Assembly: GCA_030123605.1 (NCBI GenBank)
Contig: CP126123.1
Coordinates: 930,001 to 994,000, forward strand
Direction: 5' to 3'
Length of the DNA: 64,000 nt
DNA from: Nitrospira sp.
GTDB taxonomy: Bacteria; Nitrospirota; Nitrospiria; Nitrospirales; Nitrospiraceae
The notes below the pieces were generated by a model. The model ran no database searches. It was not told the DNA's origin and saw only the letters and a program-made list of their open reading frames with translations. Below, piece after piece: positions 39,157 through 48,631 of this stretch. The position numbers and the translations under genes were made by a program. Positions within the stretch are counted from its first letter, which is position 1. The number at the start of each line of letters is the position of its first letter.

Positions 39157-39338
39157 AGTCGGTCACACAGAAGAGATGCCTCTCCGCTTCCTCCTCACGC
39201 CCGCAGCATACCCGTTCGTGTCGGCAGAACCAAGGCTGAAAGACGTTCGGATGCTCACCTGGTAAACCTGCCGCAAACGCTCCACGGCTGGACAATTCGA
39301 GCCAGACCGTTACAATGGTTCGATCGGGAGGGCCATCC

Positions 39339-39863
39339 ATGTCGATGCCTGTAACGATGTCGAACGAAGAGGTTTACGCCGCCTGGGTGGCACTTACCGA
39401 GGCGGTGCGGACCGCCGTGCTATTGACCCTGCGACAAGGCCATCCCTTCGGCTCACACGTGCCTTACCTGGTCGGAGACGATTGGTCACGCATCTATCTC
39501 CACCTCAGTCGCGTGGCGCTTCATACCCAACACCTGCTGACGGATTCCCGTGTCAGCCTGTTCATTGTCGAACCTGATGGGCCTGGGAAGAATCCGCTGG
39601 CCTTGCAACGCATGAACTTATTGGGTGAAGCGGCGATTCTGCCCCCGGCCGATGGATCGTATGAAAGCGTAAAACACCGTTACCTTGCGAAGTTTCCCCG
39701 ATCCCGGATGATGTTCGGATTCGGCGACTTTGCCCTGTGGGAATTGCGCATGAGCGATGCGCACCTGGTGCTCGGATTCGGCCAGGCCTACCAAGCCTGC
39801 TCGATCACGCCAGGACAATGGACCCACCAGAAGCCGGAACAGAACACTCTCTCGAAAAGCTGA
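39339..39863 (+). CDS. Pyridoxamine-5'-phosphate-oxidase-fold protein (HugZ-like)
   Basis: 174 residues of split-barrel flavin-binding type: RTAVLLTLRQGHPFGSHVPY, YLHLSRVALHTQHLLTDSRVSL (the typical strand-helix HTQNL-like motif) and LTLLGEA-type strand. Such proteins bind FMN, F420 or heme; which one is not readable. GGGAGG lies 8-9 bases before ATG 39339. Divergent from the glycosidase-like gene. Confidence 0.82.
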   Translation: MSMPVTMSNEEVYAAWVALTEAVRTAVLLTLRQGHPFGSHVPYLVGDDWSRIYLHLSRVALHTQHLLTDSRVSLFIVEPDGPGKNPLALQRMNLLGEAAILPPADGSYESVKHRYLAKFPRSRMMFGFGDFALWELRMSDAHLVLGFGQAYQACSITPGQWTHQKPEQNTLSKS

Positions 39864-40012
39864 AGCAGCGCGCCCCGACCGTTCCTCATTCATCATTTCT
39901 TCCATGCCCCCTCCAAAGGACTAGCTTCTCGGACGAAGGACGAATGGTCCCTCTGCGACCCCGCACAGTACAGTGCGCAGGGTTTTACGAGCACATCGAA
40001 GGATCTCTCCCC

Positions 40013-40441
40013 ATGCTGTTCATCGCCGTGATTCTCGCCTATATGTTGCTGTTGACGGACCTTGCCGTTTCCTCGCCCGGTATCGGCTTCGTAGGATCGC
40101 TCATCTCCCTCGTGCCGGAGAGCTGGCGCGATTGGTCCCATGTACCGGCCTATGGGTTGTTGGCCTGGTTGGTCATGCAGGGTTTTCGCCTGCGCGACTG
40201 GCCTGTTCCCTATGCGATGTTCGCCGGAATCCTATGGACGGGGATGTTCGGATTGTGGACGGAAGTGGCGCAGGGCTCCGCGCCTGGACGCGAAACCTCG
40301 TTGCATGATGTCTTGAACGATACGGCCGGCGGACTGATGGCCGCCATGGTGATGCTGTGGCAACAGAAGACCCCGGGTTTTTCGTCCAGGGTGTCGTCGA
40401 TGTGGGTGATCGGGAGTGCTCGCTTCAGAAAAGGGGTGTAA
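40013..40441 (+). CDS. VanZ-like membrane protein
   Basis: A 142-residue protein with four hydrophobic helices and the VanZ-type pattern WSHVPAYGLLAWLV, then EVAQGSAPGRETSLHDVLND, where conserved polar residues line a membrane cavity. Members relate loosely to glycopeptide resistance and lipid-linked surface chemistry; the role here is unknown. A GAAGGA lies about 10 bases upstream. Its stop is 5 bases before the PilZ gene. Confidence 0.8.
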   Translation: MLFIAVILAYMLLLTDLAVSSPGIGFVGSLISLVPESWRDWSHVPAYGLLAWLVMQGFRLRDWPVPYAMFAGILWTGMFGLWTEVAQGSAPGRETSLHDVLNDTAGGLMAAMVMLWQQKTPGFSSRVSSMWVIGSARFRKGV

Positions 40442-40445
40442 TCGG

Positions 40446-40787
40446 ATGAACACTGCCCATCACGAACGCGCAGCCAAACGCATTCCTCTTCAATGTCCCA
40501 TTTATTATTCCAACGGCACCTTTCAAGCCATCGGTCTCACTGAAGACATCACGACCTCTGGCGCCCGCATTCACGGGAAAGAACCGGTCCGCGCAGGAAT
40601 GGAATTGGTAGTGATCGTGATCCAACCGACCTCCGACATTCGGATGTTGATCAGACGCGCCACGGTTCGCTGGACGAAGGGCGGGAACTTCGGCATCGCA
40701 CTCTCGGATGTTCCGCCGCAATCGGAATCCGAACTCAAGGCCATGGCTACCGTCATGCTTCCGGGCCTCTGGTCCTGTCTGAATTGA
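40446..40787 (+). CDS. PilZ domain protein
   Basis: 113 residues. RAAKRIPLQCPIYY carries the R-x3-R-type basic motif of PilZ and TEDITTSGARIHG the D/N-x-S-x-x-G motif, both needed for cyclic di-GMP binding. WTKGGNFGIAL matches the C-terminal strand. A stand-alone cyclic di-GMP receptor, likely acting by partner contact. Follows the VanZ-like gene by 4 bases, so the pair is one transcript. Confidence 0.88.
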   Translation: MNTAHHERAAKRIPLQCPIYYSNGTFQAIGLTEDITTSGARIHGKEPVRAGMELVVIVIQPTSDIRMLIRRATVRWTKGGNFGIALSDVPPQSESELKAMATVMLPGLWSCLN

Positions 40788-40902
40788 CCTGTGCGCCTTT
40801 CCTCTCGGCAGGTTCCTCACTACCGAACGCACAAGACCCTTCCCTTCCGCCTCATCCCCTTTCGATCGGTATACCCGACCGCTCACTCCCAGTAAGGCAG
40901 TC

Positions 40903-41025
40903 TCACTTCCGTCGCGAATGGTCCAGCGGGTGCCGCCCACCTGCAAAAAATAGCTCCATCAGTACAAAGAACATCATCAGGAGTGCGCCGAGTCCGATTG
41001 CCACTGCCCAGTTTTCCCATGACAT
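40903..41025 (-). CDS. 40-residue single-TM membrane protein
   Basis: Small ORF from ATG 41025 to TGA 40903. WENWAVAIGLGALLMMFFVLME is one hydrophobic helix followed by LFFAGGRHPLDHSRRK, a positive-inside basic tail. GGAGAGGAGG ends 6 bases before the ATG, an unusually strong ribosome site. It lies about 55 bases after the stop of the two-TM gene (41081-42028), on the same strand, with a 12-base-stem hairpin between them. Probably a helper subunit of that product. Confidence 0.7.
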   Translation of the reverse strand: MSWENWAVAIGLGALLMMFFVLMELFFAGGRHPLDHSRRK

Positions 41026-41043
41026 GGTCGACCTCCTCTCCTA

Positions 41044-41073
41044 CCCTGGGAGCCGCCTGACCGGCTCCCAGGG
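41044..41073 (-). other. Perfect 12-bp intercistronic hairpin
   Basis: CCCTGGGAGCCG pairs exactly with CGGCTCCCAGGG around a 6-base loop. It lies between the stop of the two-TM gene and the start of the 40-residue gene, directly before that gene's ribosome site. There is no U-tract, so simple termination is unlikely; an RNA-stability or partial-attenuation role fits better. Confidence 0.55.
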
Positions 41074-41080
41074 TCATCGA

Positions 41081-42028
41081 TTATCGAGCCGCACGGTGTA
41101 ACCGCAACAGCGTCTCCATCTTCCAAACCGGGATGCTGTCCACTTCACCTTTCCTGCTGCCGAACGCCAATCCGCCGACGAAGAGGGCGATCAATCCAAC
41201 GCAGGCCAGCATCAGGAAGCCGCGGGAAACATCCGGCGACGCGATGGCACGGTGCGCAAACTGGATGGGTTCACCCGGTATGCGTTCCGGCAAGATCTGC
41301 CGTTCCATCATCGCACCGGTGCGCACAGCCGCAACCGCCGCGCTCGCGAGTTGGATTTGTTGTGCGGCTTTCGCCTCTCCATAATTTTCTTGCGCTTGTG
41401 TAACCTGAACGACAGCCCGGCCGAGCTGTTCTTGGATTGTCGCCGTCATGCGACCCTCTTCCTGGATCGCCTCGACGATCGATTGGCCGAGCGCGGCCTG
41501 TCTCGTCGCTTCGAACTGATCGTGCATGCGCTGCCCCGTCAGTTCCGCCGTCCGGATCAGGCTGTTGTTGAACTCGCTCGCATATTGGTCGGCGGAGAGG
41601 ATTCCGCTCATGATGCCGCGGCGAGTCTGATTGACGATGGCCTTCCCCATGACGAACTGCATGCGCGCACGATGATCGGCTTCTTGTCCGAACGCGCGCA
41701 ACTCGGCCAGCACGAGTGGACTCAAGAGCGTGGTCGACATCGATTGATACTCGCTCACGGCACGGTTCAGCTCCGTGACCGAAGCCGACACAGCGGCGTC
41801 CGCCTCCCGATTGAGCACCATGTCGTCCACGATGGCTCGGCCCAGCGCGGGCTGTAACCATTCCATACCGGTCGACGGCTCGCTACTGAACGCCGCAACC
41901 GTCACGGTGGGGGCTGTGGATGTCTGCCAAAACCCGTCGGCCGCAGTGACAAAGAGGTACCCTCCGAACAACGTGGCGACCAATCCGACGGCCGCCATGA
42001 CATCGACAAGGTCATATTTCCGTCCCAT
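41081..42028 (-). CDS. Two-TM protein with long exported helical domain
   Basis: 315 residues from ATG 42028 after AAGGAGG. One hydrophobic segment at about 9-29 and one near the C-terminus (about 275-293) bracket about 240 residues that are Ala-, Gln- and Glu-rich and appear alpha-helical (for example NQTRRGIMSGILSADQYASE and QEQLGRAVVQVTQAQENYGE). Topology suggests a large periplasmic loop held by two membrane anchors. No enzyme motif. The mRNA 5' to it carries a leader ORF and alternative hairpins. Function unknown. Confidence 0.68.
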   Translation of the reverse strand: MGRKYDLVDVMAAVGLVATLFGGYLFVTAADGFWQTSTAPTVTVAAFSSEPSTGMEWLQPALGRAIVDDMVLNREADAAVSASVTELNRAVSEYQSMSTTLLSPLVLAELRAFGQEADHRARMQFVMGKAIVNQTRRGIMSGILSADQYASEFNNSLIRTAELTGQRMHDQFEATRQAALGQSIVEAIQEEGRMTATIQEQLGRAVVQVTQAQENYGEAKAAQQIQLASAAVAAVRTGAMMERQILPERIPGEPIQFAHRAIASPDVSRGFLMLACVGLIALFVGGLAFGSRKGEVDSIPVWKMETLLRLHRAAR

Positions 42029-42033
42029 AGAGC

Positions 42034-42091
42034 CCTCCTTCCTGCCTCGAATACTTCGGCGCACGGCAAAGAGGCAGGATACCGTCGCGCC
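42034..42091 (-). promoter_or_regulatory. Alternative hairpins before the two-TM gene
   Basis: Stem A: CCTGCCTC at 42071-42078 with GAGGCAGG at 42041-42048 (minus-strand sense), abutting the AAGGAGG ribosome site at 42034-42040. Stem B: GGCGC at 42087-42091 with GCGCC at 42058-42062. A and B cross each other, so both cannot form at once in a simple fold. Confidence 0.45.
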
Positions 42092-42129
42092 TAAACCTGA
42101 GCAGCACGACTTCTCTGCTGTTTCTCCAT
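42091..42129 (-). CDS. 12-codon leader peptide ORF
   Basis: ATG 42129 to TAG 42091-42093 encodes MEKQQRSRAAQV. GAGGAGG lies 7 bases before the ATG, an ideal distance. The stop codon lies within the alternative hairpins that precede the next gene's ribosome site, as in translational attenuators. The ORF is too short to be judged by composition. Confidence 0.45.
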   Translation of the reverse strand: MEKQQRSRAAQV

Positions 42130-42503
42130 AGAAGGACCTCCTCTGAATGAATAGCGGTCGGCTTATCACCGGTGTGACGGCTTGAAAAAATCGCACAGAC
42201 AACCGGCGCGAAAGGACGATCAGAGCGCAAGAATGGGAGAGAAGAAAGGAAAGAACCGGCTTCCTCGCGGCGGCGGTCATGTTCGCCACGGAAGACCATA
42301 CGACCACCTGCAGAAAGGGTGGCACTCGGTTGATGCCACAGTCTACGCTTCGCTTGGAAAGCGGTCAATACGGCAAGAAGCGAGGGCGGGCGCGGGCTGT
42401 CGGCCATTCGTGATTCGGCCTCAACCGACATCGTCCTCCATCCTGCGGAAAGACATTCTGATAAAATGGATGGCGACCCCTTCTTCCTCTTGCAGGAGAT
42501 GCC
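42130..42503. other. Spacer of about 370 bases without a supported gene
   Basis: Divergent region carrying the control sites of the leader/two-TM operon on one side and the Pro-rich secreted protein on the other. Overlapping long ORFs here are shadows without gene signs. A TAAAAT-like box lies near 42462. Confidence 0.4.
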
Positions 42504-42902
42504 ATGCGATCCGTCGTCCTCATGGTTTTGCTCGTCGGGTGGTCGCACATCGATCGGTCCTCCATAGCCCAGGCCCAACCTTCGACCATTCAGCATCGCG
42601 ACGGAACGATCGATACCCTCTCGCCCTTGGGCGACAACGACGCCATCTATTCGGATCCCCACGGCAACAGAGGCGTTACGCATCAAGGGTCCGGCCTGCC
42701 TTCCCACAGCTTCAGCTCCCCCCACGGTGCCGCGCCCGGTACGCTCACTCCGTTCGGCACGCCGGCGCCGCCCAATCTTCTGACTCCTGCACCCTTGTTG
42801 CCCCTCTATCCCAGGGGCATGGCCACCCCACAACCACAAGCCCCTGCCTCGTCCGGTGCTCCCGGCGGAATCAACTCCTTCAGCGGACGGCCAGGCCGGT
42901 AG
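42504..42902 (+). CDS. Proline-rich secreted hypothetical protein
   Basis: 132 residues. Signal peptide at the start (hydrophobic core of about 12 residues, cleavage near AQAQ). The mature part is low-complexity, rich in Pro, Gly, Ser and His, with HGNRGVTHQGSG and PLYPRGMATP. It is probably disordered and cell-envelope exposed. No family recognised. GGAG lies about 10 bases before ATG 42504. Confidence 0.65.
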   Translation: MRSVVLMVLLVGWSHIDRSSIAQAQPSTIQHRDGTIDTLSPLGDNDAIYSDPHGNRGVTHQGSGLPSHSFSSPHGAAPGTLTPFGTPAPPNLLTPAPLLPLYPRGMATPQPQAPASSGAPGGINSFSGRPGR

Positions 42903-42975
42903 GCAGTCAGCTTGAGCCTGCTTCTCGAAGAAAGCACGGTTGAATCCGCTCAGGTCTTTCGTTAAGTTACGGGCG

Positions 42976-44613
42976 ATGACCATCTCCCGCGCACGCCTCA
43001 TCTTGCTTGCCTGCGCGAGCGGTCTTCTGTACCCCCTGTCGTTCCCGGCGTTCGATCTCGGCCTGGTCGCCTGGTTCGCGCTGGTTCCGCTTCATGTGGC
43101 GGTCGAATATGTATTGCCCCGTCGCGCCTTCCGGGTCGGCTGGGTGGCCGGCACAATCGCCTTCACTGGCTCCATGTTCTGGGTCATCACCGCCATGCAT
43201 GTCTACGGCAAGGTACCGCTCCCGATCGCCGCCCTGGTCATGTTGCTGCTGACGATCTACCTCGGCCTCTATGTGGCCGTCTATGCCGGCGTGCTTGCCT
43301 GGATCAGAACGGCATTCCCGACCCTGGGTTTCCTCCCTGCGCCGTTTCTGTGGGTGACATTGGAATTGATCCGCACCTATTTTCTCTCAGGCCTGCCCTG
43401 GGCCCTCTTCGGCTATTCCCAATACCGTTGGCTCCCGATCATTCAACTGGCCGACCATTTCGGCGTCTACGGCGTCTCCTTCCTGCTGGTATTGGTCAAT
43501 GCCGCGCTCGCGGAGACGATCATCTGGGGCACCAAGGCCTATCGCGGTTTTCAAATCCATTCCTTTCCCTGGCCCTCCTCGGTCGCCGCTGCTGCCGGAT
43601 TTTGCGTCGCCCTCCTGTACGGAGCCACCCTGTTATCCGCCGCGGAGCAGCAGCAGCCGACCCGCACCCTATCCGTGGGAGTCGTTCAGCCGAACGTCGA
43701 GCAGGCCCAGAAATGGGACGTGGCGTTTCGGCAGGAAACCATGACGCGCTACGACCGCCTCACCGTCGGGTTGGGCGAAGACCTGGACCTCATCGTCTGG
43801 CCGGAAGCAGCCACGCCCTTCGTCTTCGAACTGGAACCACAGTATCGTGCCCTCGTGAACGACATCGCACAACGTGCCGGCGCCCCGCTCCTGTTCGGCA
43901 GCCCTGCCCTGCGGCGGCATCCCGATGGCCGCCCCTTCCTGCTCAACAGCGCCTACCTGCTCGCCACGGACGGTCAGATTCTCGGCCGCTACGACAAACA
44001 ACACCTTGTCCCTTTCGGTGAATACATTCCGTTCCACAACTCCTTGCTGTTCTTCCTCGACAAACTGGTGGAAGGCATCGGCGACTTCGAAGCCGGTCCC
44101 GGCCCGACCCTGCTGATGTTCAAACCGCGCGAGAAGGTGCCCCCGATGGCGGCGGCGGCGACCGTCCCGGATTTTCACGTGAAGTTCGGCGTGGTCATTT
44201 GCTACGAGGTGATTTTTCCGAACCTGGTTCGGCAGTTTGCAGCGAACGGCGCGGACTTCATGGTCACGGTGACGAACGACGCCTGGTTCGGTCCCTCATC
44301 GGCTCCTTATCAACATTTCGGCATGGTGGTGTTTCGTGCCGTAGAGAATCGTGTGGCCTTCGCGCGGGCGGCCAATACCGGCATCTCCGGATTCATCGAT
44401 CCTTACGGCCGCATCGCACAACAATCTCCCATCTTCTCGCAAGCCGCCATGAAAGGAGCCGTGGCCGTCGGCCATCAGCGAACCTTTTACTCACAATACG
44501 GTGATCTCTTTGCGTACGGCTGTGTTATACTCACCGCGCTTTTGTGCCTGACCGGGTATTTTTCGCAGGACACAGAACCGGCAGGCGGCGAACCGGCCAG
44601 TCGGCCAGCCTGA
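42976..44613 (+). CDS. lnt: Apolipoprotein N-acyltransferase
   Basis: Inner-membrane enzyme that adds the third acyl chain to lipoproteins, found in diderms. About 545 residues with six or seven N-terminal hydrophobic segments, then a nitrilase-like domain. The catalytic triad is visible: WPEAATPF (Glu, near residue 278), [12 protein letters not shown] (Lys, near 345), and [11 protein letters not shown] (Cys, near 410). ATG 42976 is chosen; TTG 42940 would add 12 residues. Ends 18 bases before prfB, so probably co-transcribed. Confidence 0.94.
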   Translation: MTISRARLILLACASGLLYPLSFPAFDLGLVAWFALVPLHVAVEYVLPRRAFRVGWVAGTIAFTGSMFWVITAMHVYGKVPLPIAALVMLLLTIYLGLYVAVYAGVLAWIRTAFPTLGFLPAPFLWVTLELIRTYFLSGLPWALFGYSQYRWLPIIQLADHFGVYGVSFLLVLVNAALAETIIWGTKAYRGFQIHSFPWPSSVAAAAGFCVALLYGATLLSAAEQQQPTRTLSVGVVQPNVEQAQKWDVAFRQETMTRYDRLTVGLGEDLDLIVWPEAATPFVFELEPQYRALVNDIAQRAGAPLLFGSPALRRHPDGRPFLLNSAYLLATDGQILGRYDKQHLVPFGEYIPFHNSLLFFLDKLVEGIGDFEAGPGPTLLMFKPREKVPPMAAAATVPDFHVKFGVVICYEVIFPNLVRQFAANGADFMVTVTNDAWFGPSSAPYQHFGMVVFRAVENRVAFARAANTGISGFIDPYGRIAQQSPIFSQAAMKGAVAVGHQRTFYSQYGDLFAYGCVILTALLCLTGYFSQDTEPAGGEPASRPA

Positions 44614-44631
44614 TATAGAAAGGAACGTGCC

Positions 44632-45778
44632 ATGTTGGATGACGTGCGGGCCCGTGTGCGAACCCTCGGAGAGCAATTGGCCGAACTTCGGGGGCATCTT
44701 TGACCTGGCTCGAATGACATCTGAACTCAACGACCTTGAAGCGAAAACCGCCGAGCCTGACTTCTGGAAAGACACGCAAGCCGCCGCCAAGGTGAACCGC
44801 CGGAAGGCGACCCTCGACCGAGAGGTGACTCGCTGGCACGCCACCGAACGTCGACAGGGCGACATCGAAGCTCTGCTCGATCTGGCGATGGAATCGGGCG
44901 ATGCCGGTCTCGAACAGGAACTCACGAGCGACCTCGCACAGTTCGAGAAGGCCGTCGCCCAACTCCGGATCGAGCTGCTGCTCTCCGGTGAACTCGATTC
45001 GAGTAATGCCATCTTCGCCATTCACCCAGGCGCCGGCGGCACCGAGTCTCAGGATTGGGCGCAGATGCTCCTACGCATGTATGTCCGTTGGGCCGAGCGG
45101 AAGGGGTTCAAGGTCGAAACGCTCGACCTGCTCGTAGGGGACGAAGCAGGGATCAAGAGCGCCACCCTGTCCGTGACAGGACCCTATGCCTATGGATACC
45201 TGAAGGCGGAAGCGGGGGTGCATCGTCTCGTGCGGATCTCCCCCTTCGACGCGAATAAACGGCGGCATACGTCCTTCGCCTCAGTCTTCGTCTATCCCGA
45301 ACTCGACGACGATGTCGAGGTGGTCATCGAAGATAAAGACCTCCGGATCGATACCTTTCGCGCCGGGGGAGCCGGCGGTCAGAACGTAAACAAGGTCGAG
45401 ACCGCCATTCGCATCACCCACATCCCCACGGGAATCGTGGTGCAATGTCAAAATGAACGGTCTCAACTCCAGAATCGGAACGGCGCGATGAAGATCTTAA
45501 AGGCCCGCCTGTTCGAATTGGAGCAGCGCAAGAAGGAAGCCGAATTCAACGCAATCGTCGGCGAAAAGAAGGACATCGCCTGGGGCAGCCAGATCCGCTC
45601 CTATGTCTTTCAACCCTATCAGATGGTCAAGGACCATCGCACCGGTTACGAAGTCGGAAACGTGGCCTCCGTCATGGACGGGGACCTGGACGGCTTCATC
45701 GAAGCATACTTGAAAAAGAAGCTCACGAAAGGAAACGATCAGCCGTCAGCCGTCGGCATGCAGGATGAGGATCTGTAG
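44632..45778 (+). CDS. prfB: Peptide chain release factor 2 with programmed +1 frameshift
   Basis: Recognises UGA and UAA stop codons and releases the nascent peptide. Frame 0 starts at ATG 44632 (AAGGA upstream) and meets UGA at 44701-44703 after 23 codons. The slippery CTT precedes that UGA, with a Shine-Dalgarno-like CGGGGG just upstream (about 44690-44694). A +1 shift continues at 44702 with [11 protein letters not shown] and gives a 381-residue RF2. The GGQ motif reads [12 protein letters not shown] near residue 250. This is classical autoregulation by free RF2. A naive ORF caller would start at 44627 in the wrong frame. Confidence 0.95.
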
Positions 45779-45813
45779 CGCTGATCCGGTGAGACTGACG
45801 GGTATCTCGCACC

Positions 45814-47295
45814 ATGGACGAACTCAACGACCAACGGCAACAGCGCATCAAGAAGCTCGATCAGCTCCGGCAGCTCGGCGTGCAGCCTTACGGCACACGC
45901 TTCGAGGTCAAGGACCACGCGGGCCAATTGATCCGCTTGCACGGCGAGAAGACCAAAGAGGTGCTCGAGCAGGAAAAGATCGGCTGCACTTTGGCGGGCC
46001 GTGTGGTCGGCTTACGAAGGTTCGGCAAGGCGGCTTTCGCGGTCTTGCAAGATGGATCGGATCGCCTGCAAGTGTACCTGAAAAAGGATACGCTCGGTGA
46101 CCAGGCTCACCAGGTATCCGAAGGATTGGATCTCGGCGACTGGATCGGCGTGACCGGGGTCCTGTTCCGCACGAAGACCAACGAGTTTACGGTCGAGGTA
46201 AAGACCCTGACCTTCCTCAGCAAAGCGCTCCGCCCCCTGCCGGAAAAATGGCACGGGCTCACCGATGTCGAGACCCGATATCGACAACGCTATGTCGATC
46301 TCATCGCCAACCCGCAGGTCCACCAGATTTTCGCGCTACGCAGCCGTATCATTGCCGGCATTCGCTCGTTCCTGATCGAACGCGGCTTCCTGGAAGTCGA
46401 AACGCCGATGATGCATCCCATCCCCGGCGGCGCTGCGGCGAAACCCTTCGTCACCCATCACAATGCGTTGGGCACCGATCTCTATCTCCGCATCGCGCCG
46501 GAACTGTACCTGAAACGATTGATCGTCGGCGGCTTCCAGCGGGTGTTCGAGATCAACCGCAACTTCCGGAACGAAGGCATCTCGACGATTCACAACCCCG
46601 AGTTCACCATGCTGGAGTTCTACGTCTCGTACGCCGACTACCACGATCTGATCATCCTGACGGAAGAACTGTTCGGAAGGTTGGCGAAGGATATTCTCGG
46701 CACCACGACCATCGACTATCAGGGCACGGAGATCAATCTGGCCTCGCCCTGGCAACGGTGGTCATACCACCAGGCGATTCTGGAAGTGAACAATCTGCCC
46801 CCGTCCGTCCTCAAGGATCGCGACGAGGCATTCGCCGCAGCCGGGCGATTGGGCGTCGAGGTCTCCCCCAAAGCGTCTTTGCCGGCCATCCTCAACGACA
46901 TCTTCGAAGAAACCGTCGAGCCGCGTCTGCAGCAGCCGACCTTTATCACCGATTACCCGATCGAGATTTCCCCGCTCGCGCGCCGGAAGGATACGGATCC
47001 GTCCCTCACCGATCGTTTCGAGCTCTATATCGCAGGTCGTGAAATCGCCAATGCCTTCTCCGAGTTGAACGACCCCCTCGATCAACGCGAGCGTTTCGAG
47101 GCGCAGGCGGCGCAACATGAGGCCGGCGACGAGGAAGCGCACCGCGTCGATGAAGATTTCCTGCGTGCCCTCGAATACGGCATGCCGCCGACCGCCGGAG
47201 AAGGCATCGGCATCGACCGGCTCGTCATGCTCTTTACGAACCAGGCCTCCATTCGGGACGTGGTGCTTTTTCCGCAGCTCAGGCCTGAGAAGTAG
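45814..47295 (+). CDS. lysS: Lysyl-tRNA synthetase (class II)
   Basis: 493 residues. The N-terminal OB-fold anticodon domain (about 60-150) contains GRVVGLRRFGKAAFAVLQDG. The class II core has motif 1 with RGFLEVETPMMHPIPGGA, motif 2 FEINRNFRNEGIS, and motif 3 GEGIGIDRLVMLF near 455. Charges tRNA-Lys in the cytoplasm. It follows prfB by 35 bases and precedes lolC/E by 2 bases, so the group looks like one transcript. Confidence 0.96.
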   Translation: MDELNDQRQQRIKKLDQLRQLGVQPYGTRFEVKDHAGQLIRLHGEKTKEVLEQEKIGCTLAGRVVGLRRFGKAAFAVLQDGSDRLQVYLKKDTLGDQAHQVSEGLDLGDWIGVTGVLFRTKTNEFTVEVKTLTFLSKALRPLPEKWHGLTDVETRYRQRYVDLIANPQVHQIFALRSRIIAGIRSFLIERGFLEVETPMMHPIPGGAAAKPFVTHHNALGTDLYLRIAPELYLKRLIVGGFQRVFEINRNFRNEGISTIHNPEFTMLEFYVSYADYHDLIILTEELFGRLAKDILGTTTIDYQGTEINLASPWQRWSYHQAILEVNNLPPSVLKDRDEAFAAAGRLGVEVSPKASLPAILNDIFEETVEPRLQQPTFITDYPIEISPLARRKDTDPSLTDRFELYIAGREIANAFSELNDPLDQRERFEAQAAQHEAGDEEAHRVDEDFLRALEYGMPPTAGEGIGIDRLVMLFTNQASIRDVVLFPQLRPEK

Positions 47296-47297
47296 GC

Positions 47298-48575
47298 ATG
47301 GCGCTCCCCTACGAAATCTTCGTCGGATTGCGCTACCTTCGCGCCAAGCGGCGCAACCGCACCATCTCCTTCAACACCATCGTCTCCATCGTCGGGATCA
47401 CGCTCGGCGTCGCCGCCTTGATCGGGACGGTCGGTATCATGACCGGTTTCAAGGAAGACATTCAGGCCAAGATCCTCGGCACGACGGCCCATATTCTCGT
47501 GAACGATCGCATGAAAGAATCCATGGTCGAGTACGAGGACCAGGTGAAGAAGGTGGCGGCACTCCCGGACATCGTGGCAGCCACCCCCTTCATCTTCCGC
47601 CAGGTGCTCCTGACTTCACAGTCCGGCGTCCAGGGAATCATTCTCCGCGGGATCGATCCGGCGCGTGAAGGGCAGGTGACGGAACTCGCCAAGAATCTCA
47701 TCGACGGCAGCCTCGGCGATTTGAAACAGCCGGTGAAGGTGACGATCCCTGAGAAAGAGCGCGAACCCAACGGCCCCGACACAGCCATGCGGCCGGGAAT
47801 CATCCTCGGCAAAGAATTGTCGATGCGGCTCGGGGTCTTCCCCGGAGACAGCTTGAACGTCGTGTCCCCGGTCGGTCCGATTACCGGCGCCAGCATGACC
47901 CCCAAAATCCGACAGTTCGTCGTCGTCGGGATTTTTCAATCCGGCATGTACGAATACGACTCCTCCCTAGCCTACATCGAGCTGGGAGAAGCCCAGAAGT
48001 TTTTCAACATGGGCGCAAGCGTGACGGGTATCGAGGTCAAGGTGACCGATGTGTTTCGCGCCGCAGACATCGCACGCAGGATTGAGGAGCACCTCGGTTT
48101 CAATTTTTGGGCCAGGGACTGGATGCAGATGAACCGCAACCTGTTCTCGGCGCTCAAGCTCGAGAAGACGATGATGTTCCTGCTGCTGGTGCTGATCACC
48201 ATCGTGGCCTCCTTCAACATCGTCAGCACCCTCACCATGATCGTGACCGAAAAGCAGCGCGAGATCGCGATCCTGAAAGCCATGGGCGCGACGCGCAAGG
48301 GCATCATGCGTATCTTCATGTTGAACGGCCTGATCATCGGCTGCTCCGGTGCGGCGATCGGCGTTCCGCTCGGGTATGCCTTCCTCTGGCTGATCCAGAC
48401 CTTTTGGACCTTCGATCCGACCGTCTATTACATTTCCCGCATTCCGGTCCACGTGCTGGGATCGGACGTGTTGCTCGTGGCAGGTTCGGCGATCCTGATC
48501 AGCTTTGTCGCGACATTGTATCCGTCGCTCCAGGCCGCCAAGCTCGACCCGGCGGCGGCGCTGAGGTATGAATAG
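47298..48575 (+). CDS. lolC: LolC/LolE family lipoprotein-releasing permease
   Basis: 425-residue inner-membrane subunit that, with LolD, extracts mature lipoproteins for delivery to the outer membrane. N-terminal helix followed by an extracytoplasmic MacB-like domain (about 50-260), then three C-terminal helices (LLLVLITIVASFNIVSTLTMIV, the GLIIGCSGAAIGVPLGYAFLW region and the last 30 residues). LKAMGATRKGIMRIFMLNGL is the family coupling-helix motif. Only one permease gene lies here, so a homodimer or a distant second gene is possible. Assigned by family; C versus E not resolved. Confidence 0.88.
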   Translation: MALPYEIFVGLRYLRAKRRNRTISFNTIVSIVGITLGVAALIGTVGIMTGFKEDIQAKILGTTAHILVNDRMKESMVEYEDQVKKVAALPDIVAATPFIFRQVLLTSQSGVQGIILRGIDPAREGQVTELAKNLIDGSLGDLKQPVKVTIPEKEREPNGPDTAMRPGIILGKELSMRLGVFPGDSLNVVSPVGPITGASMTPKIRQFVVVGIFQSGMYEYDSSLAYIELGEAQKFFNMGASVTGIEVKVTDVFRAADIARRIEEHLGFNFWARDWMQMNRNLFSALKLEKTMMFLLLVLITIVASFNIVSTLTMIVTEKQREIAILKAMGATRKGIMRIFMLNGLIIGCSGAAIGVPLGYAFLWLIQTFWTFDPTVYYISRIPVHVLGSDVLLVAGSAILISFVATLYPSLQAAKLDPAAALRYE

Positions 48576-48631
48576 CGCCGACGGAAGGCAGGCATGATTG
48601 ATCCGGCACACGATCTCCGGACCTCCGATTT

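Noticed and set aside
41044-41073. 12-bp hairpin as a rho-independent terminator
   Set aside because: No U-tract follows on either strand and a strong ribosome site follows on the minus strand.
42182-42943. 253-codon plus-strand ORF
   Set aside because: It covers a secreted protein with a clear signal peptide in another frame and has Arg/His-rich shadow composition.
44627-45778. Uninterrupted prfB start in the +1 frame
   Set aside because: The N-terminal residues of that frame do not resemble RF2; the CTT-UGA site shows a programmed frameshift.
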